Positions 36,561 through 46,704 of a DNA stretch of 64,000 nt are shown here, piece after piece (positions within the stretch are counted from its first letter, which is position 1; each line of letters starts with the position of its first letter). The notes beneath the pieces were generated by a model that was given only the letters and a program-made list of their open reading frames with translations, made no database searches and was not told the DNA's origin. The position numbers and the translations under genes were made by a program. This stretch comes from Cannabis sativa. Lineage: Eukaryota; Streptophyta; Magnoliopsida; Rosales; Cannabaceae. Location: assembly GCF_029168945.1 (NCBI RefSeq), contig NC_083610.1:71911580-71975579 (forward strand), read 5' to 3'.

Positions 36561-37096
36561 ATCTATTGCTGTAGTTTTTTAGTTGTATTTCTTTTATGTT
36601 ATTTATTTATGTCTTTAGAAGCTTCATTCTTCTCCTCTGAACACGTTGGGCTTTTGACTGAATGTTGTTTTTGAGTTTTTTTTTTTTGTACAACAATGGA
36701 GGTTGGATAATTTTTTATCCCTTTTTGTATTTGGATTTTCGGGATCTGAGTAGTTTTTCTTTGAGATCTACATTTTTTTAGATATGATTTTCCTAGTTTT
36801 GGAATGAAAATGGTTGAAAATGGTTGTTGGGGTTCTACAGCTGGGTCACGAAGAAGGAGGATCCCCTCTGTTTTTTTTTGGCAGGTATTTTTGTAAATAA
36901 CAACTTTTAGTTTCTATTTTTGTTTATTTTCTCTATGTAGGTCATAAATGTAAATTTTTTTCATTTTCAGTTTATTATAGAAAAAATCCCTTTTTTTAAT
37001 AAAAAACTCATATATATATATCTACAGCTTATCGTAGCCGTTTATTTTGCATACTTTGAAAATTGAACCCTTTTCTTCCTCTACCGAATCCCACAC

Positions 37097-37113
37097 TCTC
37101 TCTCTCTCTCTCT
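37097..37113 (+). repeat. CT microsatellite in 5' leader
   Basis: A run of CT dinucleotides about 100 bp before the start codon, with more CT-rich sequence at 37165-37190. Such tracts are common in plant 5' leaders. Confidence 0.6.
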
Positions 37114-37204
37114 GAACGATTCTCTTTCATTAAATTAGTCACACACACAGTCAAGGAAGACCCTTTTCTCTCTCCATCTCTATCTCTCTTCCGAAGCAAA
37201 AACC

Positions 37205-38440
37205 ATGCTTTCCCCAACTCCACTCTCTCTCATTTGTGCTCTACTTCTTTGTTTACCCTTAGCTGTAGTCTTCACCATAACTAGCCCCACCACTACTCCT
37301 ACTGCAACCACCGCCATCACCACAACCATTCCCCGTACCCGTAATCTTTCTAAAACTCAACAACAAGAAACTACTTTCTCAGCTGCCAAACGTCATCAAA
37401 AGATCGATATCAAATCAATCTCTCTCCCTCCACCATCACGACCACACCTACCGCCACCTCCACCTCCACCTCCACCTCCGCCGCCCAAGGACGATGAGTT
37501 GCTATTCTCACTCGCTTCCCGAGTTAACTCGAGACCGCTGCCTCGTAAGTCGCCGAAGAAGTTGGCTTTTATGTTCCTCACTACAACCCCACTCCCATTC
37601 GCACCGCTTTGGGAGCTCTACTTTAACCAAACCCCAAAAACCCTTTACAACATCTACATCCACGCCGACCCGACCCATCAGTACGACCCGCCGTTTTCCG
37701 GAGTGTTCGCTCGACGAGTCATTCATTCTAAACCTTCCGAAAGACTTACACCTTCACTTACCTTGGCGGCGCGTCGGCTGTTAGCTCACGCGCTTCTAGA
37801 CGATCCGTCGAATGCCATGTTCGCTCTGCTCTCACCCTCGTGCGTTCCGCTACACTCGTTCAACTTCACTTACCGGACTTTGATCCGGTCCAAGAAAAGC
37901 TTCATCGAGATTCTTGAGCACGAACCGTGGAGCTACATCAGGTGGGCTGCGCGTGGTCCGGAAGCAATGCTGCCGGAAGTTAGATTTGAGGATTTTCGGA
38001 TCGGGTCACAGTTCTGGGTCTTGACACGTAAGCACGCGAGGCTAATCGTCAGAGATCGCAAGCTTTGGTCCAAATTCAGCTTACCGTGCGTGACATTAGA
38101 CACGTGCTATCCCGAAGAGAATTACTTTCCTACCCTTCTTAACATGCTTGACTACCGGGGGTGCGTACCTGCCACGCTCACGCACGTGGACTGGGCGGGC
38201 AGATCCGACGGTCATCCTCGCACGTACGAGGCATCCGAAGTGGGACCCGAGTTAATCCAGACGCTTAGAAGTGACTTGCCAAGGTACGGTGATATGGAAA
38301 TCAACGGCACAGATTCTTCAGTAAGCAAAAGGTTTGACCACAGCCACAGGCGTGACCCCTTCTTGTTCGCCAGAAAATTCTCTCCGGACGCCGCTGAACC
38401 ACTGATGAGTATTGCACGTGACGTCATTTTAAGGGTGTAG
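37205..38440 (+). CDS. GT14 / DUF266 core-2/I-branching-type glycosyltransferase
   Basis: An intact 411-codon single-exon frame. Residues 1-25 are a hydrophobic signal anchor ('LICALLLCLPLAVVF') as in type II Golgi proteins. Residues 26-95 form a Thr-rich then Pro-rich stem with a run of 12 prolines. The catalytic domain starts at about residue 118 ('KKLAFMFLTTTPLPFAPLWE'). It continues with 'YNIYIHADPTHQYD', 'ALLSPSCVPLHSFNFTY', 'EPWSYIRWAARGPEAMLPEV', 'FRIGSQFWVLTRKHARLIV', 'CYPEENYFPTLL' and 'THVDWAGRSDGHPRTY', in the order of the plant BC10-like family. Length fits the family's ~380-420 residues. These enzymes are thought to transfer sugars to wall glycoproteins or polysaccharides; the substrate is not known for most members. 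The start context AAACCATGC is favourable. It is much GC-richer than its surroundings and is the only intact host gene here. Confidence 0.93.
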   Translation: MLSPTPLSLICALLLCLPLAVVFTITSPTTTPTATTAITTTIPRTRNLSKTQQQETTFSAAKRHQKIDIKSISLPPPSRPHLPPPPPPPPPPPPKDDELLFSLASRVNSRPLPRKSPKKLAFMFLTTTPLPFAPLWELYFNQTPKTLYNIYIHADPTHQYDPPFSGVFARRVIHSKPSERLTPSLTLAARRLLAHALLDDPSNAMFALLSPSCVPLHSFNFTYRTLIRSKKSFIEILEHEPWSYIRWAARGPEAMLPEVRFEDFRIGSQFWVLTRKHARLIVRDRKLWSKFSLPCVTLDTCYPEENYFPTLLNMLDYRGCVPATLTHVDWAGRSDGHPRTYEASEVGPELIQTLRSDLPRYGDMEINGTDSSVSKRFDHSHRRDPFLFARKFSPDAAEPLMSIARDVILRV

Positions 38441-39431
38441 TAAATAGTTTTGTGCAGAAAGGGCATTATTGTAAATTCACGGATAGATTTATAAAATTAT
38501 AAACCGGGACAATTCCCGGTTTTTTTTCCTTTTCTTTTTTTTTTTTTGGTTGGATCGAGTTAAAAGTAAAATTGTACGTACTACAAAATGAGTCAACTCG
38601 CTATGTTCTTATCAGAATTTGGACCTCTTTTCGAGTGGGTTTTTTTTTTTTTTTTGGTTGGAGGCGTATAAACGTGTAGGGCTTATTGGTCTGTGAGGTA
38701 AATAAATAAATTAAAAAAAAGGGTGACATTTAACCATTTTGTTAAAGAATTTGCTTTATGGGATTTTGGTAAGTTTTGCCTGTATTCCAATAAAATATCT
38801 TTGGTATCTTTTGACAAATTTTTATTGTCAAGTTGCAATTTCTTAATGTTGTATTTAGTTTTTTTTTTTTTTTTGTTTTTTTTTCTATTGATAAAGCAAA
38901 AGAATTGAAGAAAGCTTCGATTTGGGCTAGAGTAGTGTAGTGTAGACCCTATACTGTATTTGTACCTACTAAAGCAAAGCAACTACGATCATTGATCCAA
39001 AAAGAAAAAAAGTAAGAAAGGGGCAGCTGCGATGGTGTTTATTAGTATATCTGAAAAGAATAAACTTTGTCGGTTGATTCGAATTATGGAGATTGTTAAA
39101 CAAATAAAATCAAATATATATAGTTTTTTTTTTTTTGTGGAAAAAATATATATATAGATAGTTAGGTAAAAGTTGATTATATTTTGTAACCAAAAAAAAA
39201 AGTAATTTTGTGATATTTTTACCTTAATGGATGTAAAATTTAATATGTCATTTAATATTTATTTAATAATTTATTAAAAAAAATATAAAATAATAATAAT
39301 ACATAAATATAAAATTTAATAATAATAATAATAATACAAATTATTTAATATAAAATAATATATTAACTAAAATTTAATAATAATTTAGCACATTATTAGA
39401 GTAGACTTTTAATAAAGTGAGTTATAATTTG
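38441..39431. other. 3' flank of glycosyltransferase gene, no further gene
   Basis: Contains poly(A)-signal-like ATAAAATTATAAA at about 38491, a hairpin at 38501-38522, several poly-T runs (38525-38550, 38640-38655, 38860-38880) and AT-rich sequence up to the solo LTR. No coding frame is supported. Confidence 0.55.
38501..38528 (+). other. GC hairpin followed by T-run after the stop codon
   Basis: AAACCGGGA and TCCCGGTTT form a perfect 9-bp stem with a 4-base loop, followed at once by T residues, 61 bp after the stop codon. The shape is that of a bacterial terminator. In a plant nuclear gene it is more likely an incidental or 3' UTR structure. Confidence 0.6.
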
Positions 39432-40375
39432 TGTTAACAAATATTTTTTCGTTAATCAAATATATAAGTTTTTTTTTTTGTAATAAATTTACGACAAAAT
39501 TAATTATTGTAATAAATGAACACCATATATTTTTACGTGATTTTGTTGTTAAAATTTACGTACTCCATAAGTCCATATATTTACAAAGTACAATAATCTC
39601 AATAAATATTATATCTAGCTTTTTCTCTCAAATTGGTCCTACCTTTTACCCTGGATTCTGTCTTTATTTATAGGTGTATAGGGTGACAGTTATTCCATTA
39701 GATTTAATCATTTGTAACTATTCATAAAATGTAGACATTCCTCACGTTTTATTTTTATGCACATGGGATAATATTTAATAATCACCCAACTGCTCTTTTG
39801 TCATTATTTCTTAAGCGGTTATGCTGACTATGTTGGTTGTTCCTCGCTAAGTGTGAGTTGTCTTTCTTTACTATCTTTATAGGAAAAATGCTAAGTATAG
39901 ATACAATGCTCATCACAATTTTCTCTTTCCATTATGATATTAGCGAGATGGTTACTTCAACGTATGGAGGGCGAGATGGATGAATGTAGTTATTCTCTCC
40001 ATATACAAACATGTGGATCAATTAGTTGGAAGCTCTTATTCTCAAGTATGTGGGTCAATGAGCTACGAGTTCTTATTCCCAAGTATGTGGGTCAATGAGC
40101 TGCATGCTCTTGGTTATCTCGTCTTGAACAACTTTTATTATGTACTCTGTCTATCCTGAGATGGACTTGTTGTCTCACCAATCTCTACGGGTAATAGTTA
40201 TTACTCTTACCTCGCATCTACTTACGTGGGAGCGAGTTTGAATATTTCTATCAACCGTAATACCTCAGGCAAGTTATTTAGATTGCATTTAATAATGCAA
40301 TTATTAAGCTGATCCATATTTCTTTTGAGGTACACGTGTCAGCTACTAGTTGTTAGCTGAATTTTAAGTATAACA
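39432..40375 (-). repeat. Probable solo LTR related to family R (no RPSA fragment)
   Basis: On the minus strand it starts TGTTATACTTAAAATTCAGC and has GACACGTGTACCTCAAAAG soon after, like family R (TGTTATACCCAAAATTTGGC, GACACGTGTCAACCTCAAGG). It ends near ...AACGAAAAAATATTTGTTAACA, like CGAAAATCTGCGTTAACA. A TATA box at 39665-39672 lies 240 bp from the LTR end, against 230 bp in family R. The middle is diverged. Flanking 5-mers ATTTG and ATTGC do not make a clear target duplication. Confidence 0.55.
40003..40115. repeat. Short tandem repeats in the solo LTR
   Basis: About three imperfect units containing TGTGGGTCAATGAGCT and CTTATTCCCAAGTA in tandem, in the U3 part of the LTR. Confidence 0.6.
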
Positions 40376-41600
40376 ATTGCCCTTTAAAAAGTGTTTTTTA
40401 ATAAAAAAAAGGCATTTTATAATTTTGTACACATTATTTTAATTAATTACAAAATATGTGAAAAAAAAAACTTATTACTATTTTTCTATACATTTTTATA
40501 TATAATTAAAAACTTTTTTTCAATTTTTTTTATAATATATATAGTAACAATTATTGATTATTATATATATGGTAATATTGGCTATGTTTATTTTTATGTT
40601 TACAATTATAAAACATTTTATATACATGTTTATTTTATTTTCTATTCATTAAACATACTAATTTAATAAACAAAATAATAATGTTCACATAGGTTTATTA
40701 TATCACTCTATGTGTATTATGTTTATTTTTTAGAAAATAATGAATATATATAAAAAAAAAATTGTTTATCTTTATCTTTTTCTTTGTTTATTGTGTCATG
40801 TTTATTTTTTCTAATTAAATAATTTTTGGAGTTTATAAAATTATGTTTGTTTATTTATTTTTTGATGTAAAAATTATACTTCAATAGAAAATTCGTTTAC
40901 TAACTCATTAGAAAATAATCAATATATAGAAACAATAGAAAGAAAAGTATAGTATAAATTGGCTATGTCTATTTTTATGTTTACAATAATAATAAACATA
41001 CTAATAATATAAAATACTTTATATGTATATGTTTATTTTGTTTTCTATTTATTAAACATACTAATTTAATAAACAAAATAATAATATTCACATATGTTTA
41101 TTTTATCACTCTATGTGTTATGTTTATTTTTAGTAATTTTAAGTATTGATTTATATTTATATACATTAATGCTTACAATTTTGATATTGTATTTTATTCA
41201 AAAAAATCTTATTAAATTATAATAATTCATACTAAAGTAGATAATACACATTTATTTTTTAATAAAAAAAATATTTAACGTGTTTATTTTTATAAAACTG
41301 TTTAATTAATTTTACAAAATTGTTTATTTTGAGTTTTAATAAACATATTTTTTATTTAATGATTAAAATGTATGGTTTCATGTAATAAGTTTTCAAAATG
41401 TATACATTTTTAAAATAATTTTTTTTGCACATTTTTTGTAATTATGTTATTTTTGTTGTACATTTATGAAAAAAGCCCTAAAAATGACTTTTTAAATATC
41501 AAGGGTACTATTGTATTTTTTCCATTTAAAATTTGCATACTTAGAATTTAGCGGTTCAGAACTTCGAGACACATCATTTATTCATTTAATGCCCTGACTG
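40376..41600. repeat. AT-rich region with a large direct repeat
   Basis: Segments 40578-40737 and 40959-41133 share TTGGCTATGT, ATTAAACATACTAATTTAAT, AAACAAAATAATAAT and ATCACTCTATGTGT in the same order, about 380 bp apart. There is no coding sequence; the open frame at 40391-40666 is low-complexity translation. Confidence 0.6.
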
Positions 41601-42063
41601 TTCTTTTCTTGTACATTTCACATCCGTTTGATTAGATTTCTTTTGATCGCACGGTTGTCACCTTTAAGGTATAAATTTCACATTTTACACTTTTTTTTGC
41701 CATTCTCAACCCACGAACGTTCAAGCTTCAAAAAATTCTCAACCAACTTCTCATCTAATCTTGCATGCCCTCTCTGTCTTTCACATTCTTTCTGCGGGTT
41801 TTATCTGATTGTGTTCCTCTTCTTCGAAATCATCAAGACCCAACTTTTTGATCATTGCAATTTCCATCGTGAAGCTCTTTTCTACCTGGAGTATCCTATC
41901 TAAACAATAAGTGACATTCTTTCTTGTTGATTTTTCCTCTATGCTTTCAATTTCAATTTCTATGTATGTGTTTTCTTGTCTGTATTGTTTTGCTGCTTGG
42001 GTAATTTTTTTTTTTTTGAATGCTTGAATAATTCTAGGGTTAGAAAATTTAAGGTTATACGAT

Positions 42064-43185
42064 TTGTCGATTTTTGAGTTTTATTTGTGCTCTATTTTTC
42101 TAGGAATTGGGGCATTATTATTTATAATTATGTCCCAATTTATCCCAGAATTCACAATCCAAGAACCCTTAGAATCAGTTTGTCCTCAATTTTCTGCCAT
42201 AGAATTTAAACCCAAACCTCGAAGACCTCAAACCATACTTGAAATAAACGATGCAAAAATTAGGAACCACCTTGTTAAATCCGGTCAGGAAGAAACCTCT
42301 AGCCATTATAGGCGATTCTTACAAGAGGTTATTGAGGGTAGGTGTCGTTATTTGCGAGAAGCAACTTAGCCTAAACCCTCCAATTTAGTTGATATCCCCT
42401 TAGCGAGCCCATGTTTTTTACCTCCAATCACTGTTGCTTTTTTACCAGGTTCTTAGACTTTGAGATAATGGCTCAGAAAGCTCATAAATCAAAGACCCCT
42501 CAGGATCCCACTGTCACCTTTGAAGCCGATTTGATAGAATCTAAAGTTAGGTCCATTGGAACTTATGTTGGGGACATTTTAAGGTCATGCAACATTAGGA
42601 ATGAACAAGGATGTCGCGTTAGGTCTGTTGCCCAAGGGGAATTCAACTATTATCCCCCTAAACGTTTGGTTCGAGATGAAGGTTGCATCACCAGCGAGCC
42701 TTCCAGAATAGACGCTTGGAGCCTCGAACACATAAGGGTTGGAGCAGTTCTCCCCGTCAAGGATTATTTTATAGATTTTTGTAATATTCTCGGCGTTGCT
42801 CCTTTTCAGTTGGCACCAAATTCGTACAAGATCCTTGCCTGTTTAAAGTCTCTCTACCATATCTTGAAATGGGAATGTCCAACCCCATTAGAGATTCTTT
42901 ATTTCTAGTTTGTCAAGGCTTGCCCTATGAGGAAGCGCGGAGCAGGAGGCTTTTACTACCTCGGGACCCACACTAATGATCATATGATCATTATGAGGCT
43001 ACCCAACAAAAAGGAGTTCAATGATGACTTCTTTTGGACCACTGGTCTTTTTCCAATCAACACAATGAAGTTTCAAATTATACGTAAGTGAAAACTCTTC
43101 TCAAATTCTTGGTTTTGAGTTTTAGTTTAACATGTATTTTTTATACTTTACTAATGTTGTTCTTTGTTGTGTTAACAGCGATCAC
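42064..43185 (+). pseudogene. Plant transposon gag-like gene, broken and truncated
   Basis: Part one (ATG at 42131, stop at 42369) has no family I know ('MSQFIPEFTIQEPLESVCPQ'). Part two starts at ATG 42468 ('MAQKAHKSKTPQDPTVTFEA'). It contains 'SLEHIRVGAVLPVKDYFIDF' and 'LGVAPFQLAPNSYKILACL', the pattern of the 'putative gypsy type transposon' (Transposase_28-like) domain of plant elements. A TAG at 42906-42908 interrupts it inside 'ILYF-FVKACP'; the frame continues to about 43083, where a GTAAGT donor-like site follows. The matching acceptor-like TTAACAG is at 43172-43179. Coding similarity ends at about 43185, where opposite-strand copia sequence starts. Between the parts, TTTTTTACCAG at 42438-42448 could be another splice acceptor. 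A dead mobile-element gene. Confidence 0.55.
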
Positions 43186-44245
43186 CAATCAAATACATGA
43201 TGCTTCCAACTACGCTGGTGTAGGGTATCTTCTCCATATAACTGAGGTCTTCATTTGTTGTTGGAGCTTGACTTTTGGTGAGTTTAAATGTCTGTGTGAA
43301 GGGTGCAGAAACTGGTTTCACATTGCTGAAACAAAATCTATTCAGAATCTTGGAGATGTATCCACTCTAAGCCAGTTTGATGCTTCTCAGCTTCCTATCT
43401 CTAATAATTTCAATCCCCAAAATTTTCTTTGCTGGTCCAAGGTCCTTCATTTCAAATTCTTTATTCAAAACCTTCTTCACCTTATTTATCTCTTCCCTAT
43501 TCTTACTTGCAATAAGTATGCCATCCACATATAGAAGAAGACACACAACTGCTTTAGAGTTCTTGACATAGACACAACTGTCTTAGGCACTTCTTTTAAA
43601 GCTAGATTTTAGAACAAAGTCATTAAACCTCTTGTACCATTGCCTTAGAATTTGCTTGAGTCCATAAAGTCACACATGGTCTTCATTTCCCTTGACCTCA
43701 AAGCCTCTAGGTTGATTCATATAGATCTGTTCTTCAAGATCTCCATGAAGAAAAGCTATTTTTACATCCAGCTGTGCTAGCTCTAAGTCTTATGTTGAAA
43801 CTATTCTGAGCAGTAGCCTTATTGAGGTATGTTTCACTATAAGGGAGAAGATTTGATTATAATCAATTCCCTCCCTTTGTGTGAAACCTCTTGCCACCAA
43901 TCTAGCATTGAATCTAGGCTTCTCAACCCCTAGAACTCCTTCCTTATAACTGTAAATCCATTTTTAGCTTATTACCTTACTTCCTGCAGCCCTTCTCACT
44001 AGAATCCAGATACCATTTTTCTTTAAAAACACCACTTCTTGACTCATAGCATTATCCCATTCATTCTTATCTTTTAACATCATTGCTTCTTCATAAGACT
44101 TTGGCTCCTCATAGTCAATACCAACAATGTTCAAGGCATAGTGAACCACAGTTGCAAAATGAAATCTGTTTGGTGGTCTTGTGGTTCTCTTCTCTCTATC
44201 TCTTGTCAGAAGATAATCATGAGTTTCATCATCACCTTCTTGCAC
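43186..44245 (-). pseudogene. pol: Ty1-copia reverse transcriptase, broken
   Basis: Starts with 'EPKSYEEAMMLKDKNEWDNA' and 'FLKKNGIWILV', the standard opening of RVT_2. It continues in changing frames with 'RFNARLVARGFTQREGIDYN', '[19 protein letters not shown]', 'LYVDGILIASK', 'FEMKDLGPAKKILGIEI' and 'YMEKIPYTSVVGSIMYL'. The catalytic YVDD is YVDG here (codon 43522-43520), which would abolish metal binding. Similarity stops at about 43190, so RNase H is absent. Confidence 0.85.
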
Positions 44246-44699
44246 TTCTCAGCTTCATTCTCATCTTCCATTTTAACTTCTGGTTCTGCATCAGTTGTTG
44301 AATTTCCTTATCCTCTTTGTCCAACTCCACCTTAAACTGAATTTTCTCTACTGGTTTCTTATTGGCTGAGGCAAGCTTTTCTCCTCAAGCATTAAGATCC
44401 TTGTACAATGTCATCTCATCGAAAATCACATCTTTGCTAATGATGTTCTTCTAATCTTCAATGTTCCACATCTTGTAGCCTTTCACCCCTTCAGGGTACC
44501 CCAAAAAGATACATATTTTGGCCCTAGGATCAAGTTTGTCTTGCCTTATGTGAGCATAGGCAAGACAGCCAAAAACCGTCAAGTGATCATAGTTAGTTGA
44601 GCTTCCTCTCCAGACCTCCATTGGAGTTTTAAAATCAATAGCAGAGGAGGGGCATCTGTTAATTAAATAACAAGCTGTAACAATAACTTCAACCTAAAA
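44246..44699 (-). pseudogene. pol: Ty1-copia integrase C-terminal region, broken
   Basis: The minus strand reads 'CYLINRCPSSAIDFKTPMEV', 'YDHLTVFGCLAYAHIRQDKL' and 'CIFLGYPEGVKGYKMWNIED', typical of the copia integrase tail. It is followed by a stop and 'KNIISKDVIFDEMTLY', then an acidic, Lys-rich linker to RT. Confidence 0.8.
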
Positions 44700-45623
44700 T
44701 TATTTTGGTAGTCCTGAGTAGATGAGCATGCATCTTACCCTTTCTAGAATTGTTCTGTTCGTTCTCTCAACAAGGTCATTTCGATGATAGTTTCTAGGAA
44801 CAGACTTATGCCTATCAATTCCAACTTTCATGCAATAATCATTAATCTGGTTTGCAAAAAACTCCAAACAATTGTCTGTTCTCAACTTCTTTATCTTCCT
44901 TTCAGTTTGACTTTCAAGCATGGTTTTTAGTTCCTTAAACTTATTGAAGGCATCACTCTTGTTCTTTAAAATATAGACCCACACAAGCCTAGAAAAATTA
45001 TCAATAAATGTGAGAAAATACCTGGCTCCACCTCTTGAACATGTTCTAGATGGTCCCCATAAATCTGAGTGTAGATAGTCCAAAATTGATTTGGATTTAT
45101 GTTTACCTACCCCAAATTTCACCTTGATTGCTTTGCTAAGAACACACTGCTCACAAAGCCTTATAGGGTTGACAGGAATTTGTCCAAGAACACCTTTCTT
45201 GCCTAGTATCTTCAAACCACCATAACTAACATGGCCAAGCCTTCTGTGCCATACTAAGGTCTGATCCTCTCCATCAATTGCAACAACATTAGCTTGACTT
45301 TTCTTTGTGGTCCCTTGTAAGACATAGTTACCATTAACAATCTTGCCTTTCATGATAATTACAAAACCTTTCATACCCTTCAAAGTGCCATTTTTAATCT
45401 TGACATTGAAACCATCTTGGTCTAACATGGACATAGAAATTAAATTTCTCTTAATATTTGGTACATGCCTGAACTGTTTCAACTCAACAAATTTTCCATC
45501 TTCCAGTTCCAACTTCCCAATACCAGCAATTACACAAGCTCTATTGTCTCCCAATTTGACAGTTCCACTTTGAACATTTTTGTAGGGCAGATGTGAGATG
45601 AACATCCAGAATCTATGATCCAT
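44700..45623 (-). pseudogene. pol: Ty1-copia GAG-pre-integrase and integrase core
   Basis: A 307-codon open stretch, the longest transposon frame in the window. Pre-integrase motifs 'LVWHRRLGHVSYGGLKIL' and 'CEQCVLSKAIKVKF' give the HHCC zinc finger. The core has 'LHSDLWGPSRTCSRGGARYF', 'TFIDNFSRLVWVYILK', 'IKKLRTDNCLEFF' and 'NDLVERTNRTILE'. D, D and E of the catalytic triad are visible; 'RTDNCLEF' has replaced the usual 'RTDNGGEF'. It overlaps the protease stretch in another frame by about 90 bp, showing a frameshift. Confidence 0.85.
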
Positions 45624-45742
45624 TCCACTTCTGACTTGTTCTTTGAGATGGCTAACACACTGGTAATGTCATATCCATCAATGTCTTCTGCATCTGAAAC
45701 AATGTCTGCATTTCCATCTTTCATGAATTTGTAATCCTTCAA
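45530..45742 (-). pseudogene. pol: Ty1-copia protease
   Basis: Contains 'EVEWIIDSGCSSHICP', the copia retropepsin active site (DSG). Its frame shifts relative to the integrase near 45600. Upstream, a zinc-knuckle-like 'CNKPSHLKND' is readable at about 45750-45790. Confidence 0.8.
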
Positions 45743-46540
45743 GATTTGACGATCATTCTTCAGGTGAGATGGTTTATTGCAGATGAACCATCTCCTTTGA
45801 AACTTGGATTTCGATTTACCTTTCCCTATGTTGTTTTGGTCATTGTTCTCCTTCTTGGAGCCTTTTTCTCAAATTAGTAATCCATCTCCAGTACCTTCAT
45901 CTTGTTTCTCTACTTTTCTCTTCAATTCCTTTGACATTAATGCATTTGGACTTCATCTAATGTCAATGAATCCTTACCATACATCATGGTATCCACAAAG
46001 TGTTCATAATTCTTTGTGAGAAGAGAATTTAGCACAATGATGGCCTAATCCTCATCCTTAACTTTTATTCTAATGTTCTCCAAGTTGAGGATCACCTTAT
46101 TGAAATCATCAAGATGATCTTCAATTTCTTTTCCTAGCATCATCTTAAAAGAGTACAGTTTTTGCTTAAGAAACAATCTATTTGCCAACGATTTTTTCAT
46201 GTAAAGACTTTCCAGTTTCAATCATATTTCTGCAGCTGAGTCTTCCATCGACACTTACCTTAGAACTTTGTCACCAAGACTCAGAATTATAGCATTATGT
46301 GCTTTCTCGAGAATCTTTGTTTTCTCTTTCTGGGTGAGACCTTTAGACATACCCTTCTCTTCCGACAAAGTTGATTGCAGACCTTGTTGAACTATCAAAG
46401 CTCTCATTTTTACACGCCACAAACCAAAATCATTTTTCTTTGTAAACTTTCAAGATCGAACTTCGAATTTTCTATTTTCTTGCTTGATCACCAAAATCTT
46501 GAACTTTCGAGCCAAAACAAGATTCCTCATCGATCTCTTA
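45743..46540 (-). pseudogene. gag: Ty1-copia gag, broken
   Basis: In shifting frames the minus strand reads 'FGLWRVKMRALIVQQGLQST', 'KAHNAIILSLGDKVLR', 'LANRLFLKQKLYSFKMMLGK' and 'EDHLDDFNKVILNLENIRIK', the pattern of UBN2-type copia gag. Several stops interrupt it. Confidence 0.75.
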
Positions 46541-46553
46541 TGATCTGATACCA
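46541..46553 (-). other. Ty1-copia primer-binding site
   Basis: The minus strand reads TGGTATCAGATCA, an initiator-Met type site with the LTR end ...TTAACA two bases upstream. Confidence 0.75.
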
Positions 46554-46555
46554 CC

Positions 46556-46704
46556 TGTTAAAATTTGAGCTCAATCCCACATGTGAGGAATGGCTCCAAG
46601 AACAATTCGAGAACACTCACAACTCAAAGAACATAAGCACACACACACACAAACACAAGGCAAAACCTTTCTGATGAAATTATATGTTTATTGTGCTGAG
46701 TATT
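46556..46704 (-). repeat. Ty1-copia 5' LTR, first 149 bp
   Basis: Starts TGTTAAAATTTGAGCTCAAT on the plus strand and is cut at 46705 by the family T LTR. The remainder should lie beyond the nested insertions, right of the window. Confidence 0.7.

Larger units (their letters stand above)
43186..46704 (-). mobile_element. Ty1-copia element, truncated at its 3' end
   Basis: Minus-strand order: partial 5' LTR (46704-46556), primer site, gag, protease, integrase, RT, and part of the RT/RNase H junction up to about 43190. RNase H C-terminus, polypurine tract and 3' LTR are missing. The 5' LTR is cut at 46705 by a family T element. Stops and frame changes are scattered through gag and pol. Confidence 0.85.

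Noticed and set aside
37396..37726. Antisense frames opposite the glycosyltransferase gene, including a poly-Gly run
   Set aside because: They mirror the proline repeats and GC-rich coding sequence of the real gene on the plus strand.
40391..40666. A 91-codon plus-strand frame rich in Phe, Ile and Tyr
   Set aside because: Translation of AT-rich repeats; no family pattern and part of a duplicated non-coding block.
43088..43571. Plus-strand frames of 148 and 64 codons
   Set aside because: They are mostly antisense to the copia reverse transcriptase, which reads clearly on the minus strand.
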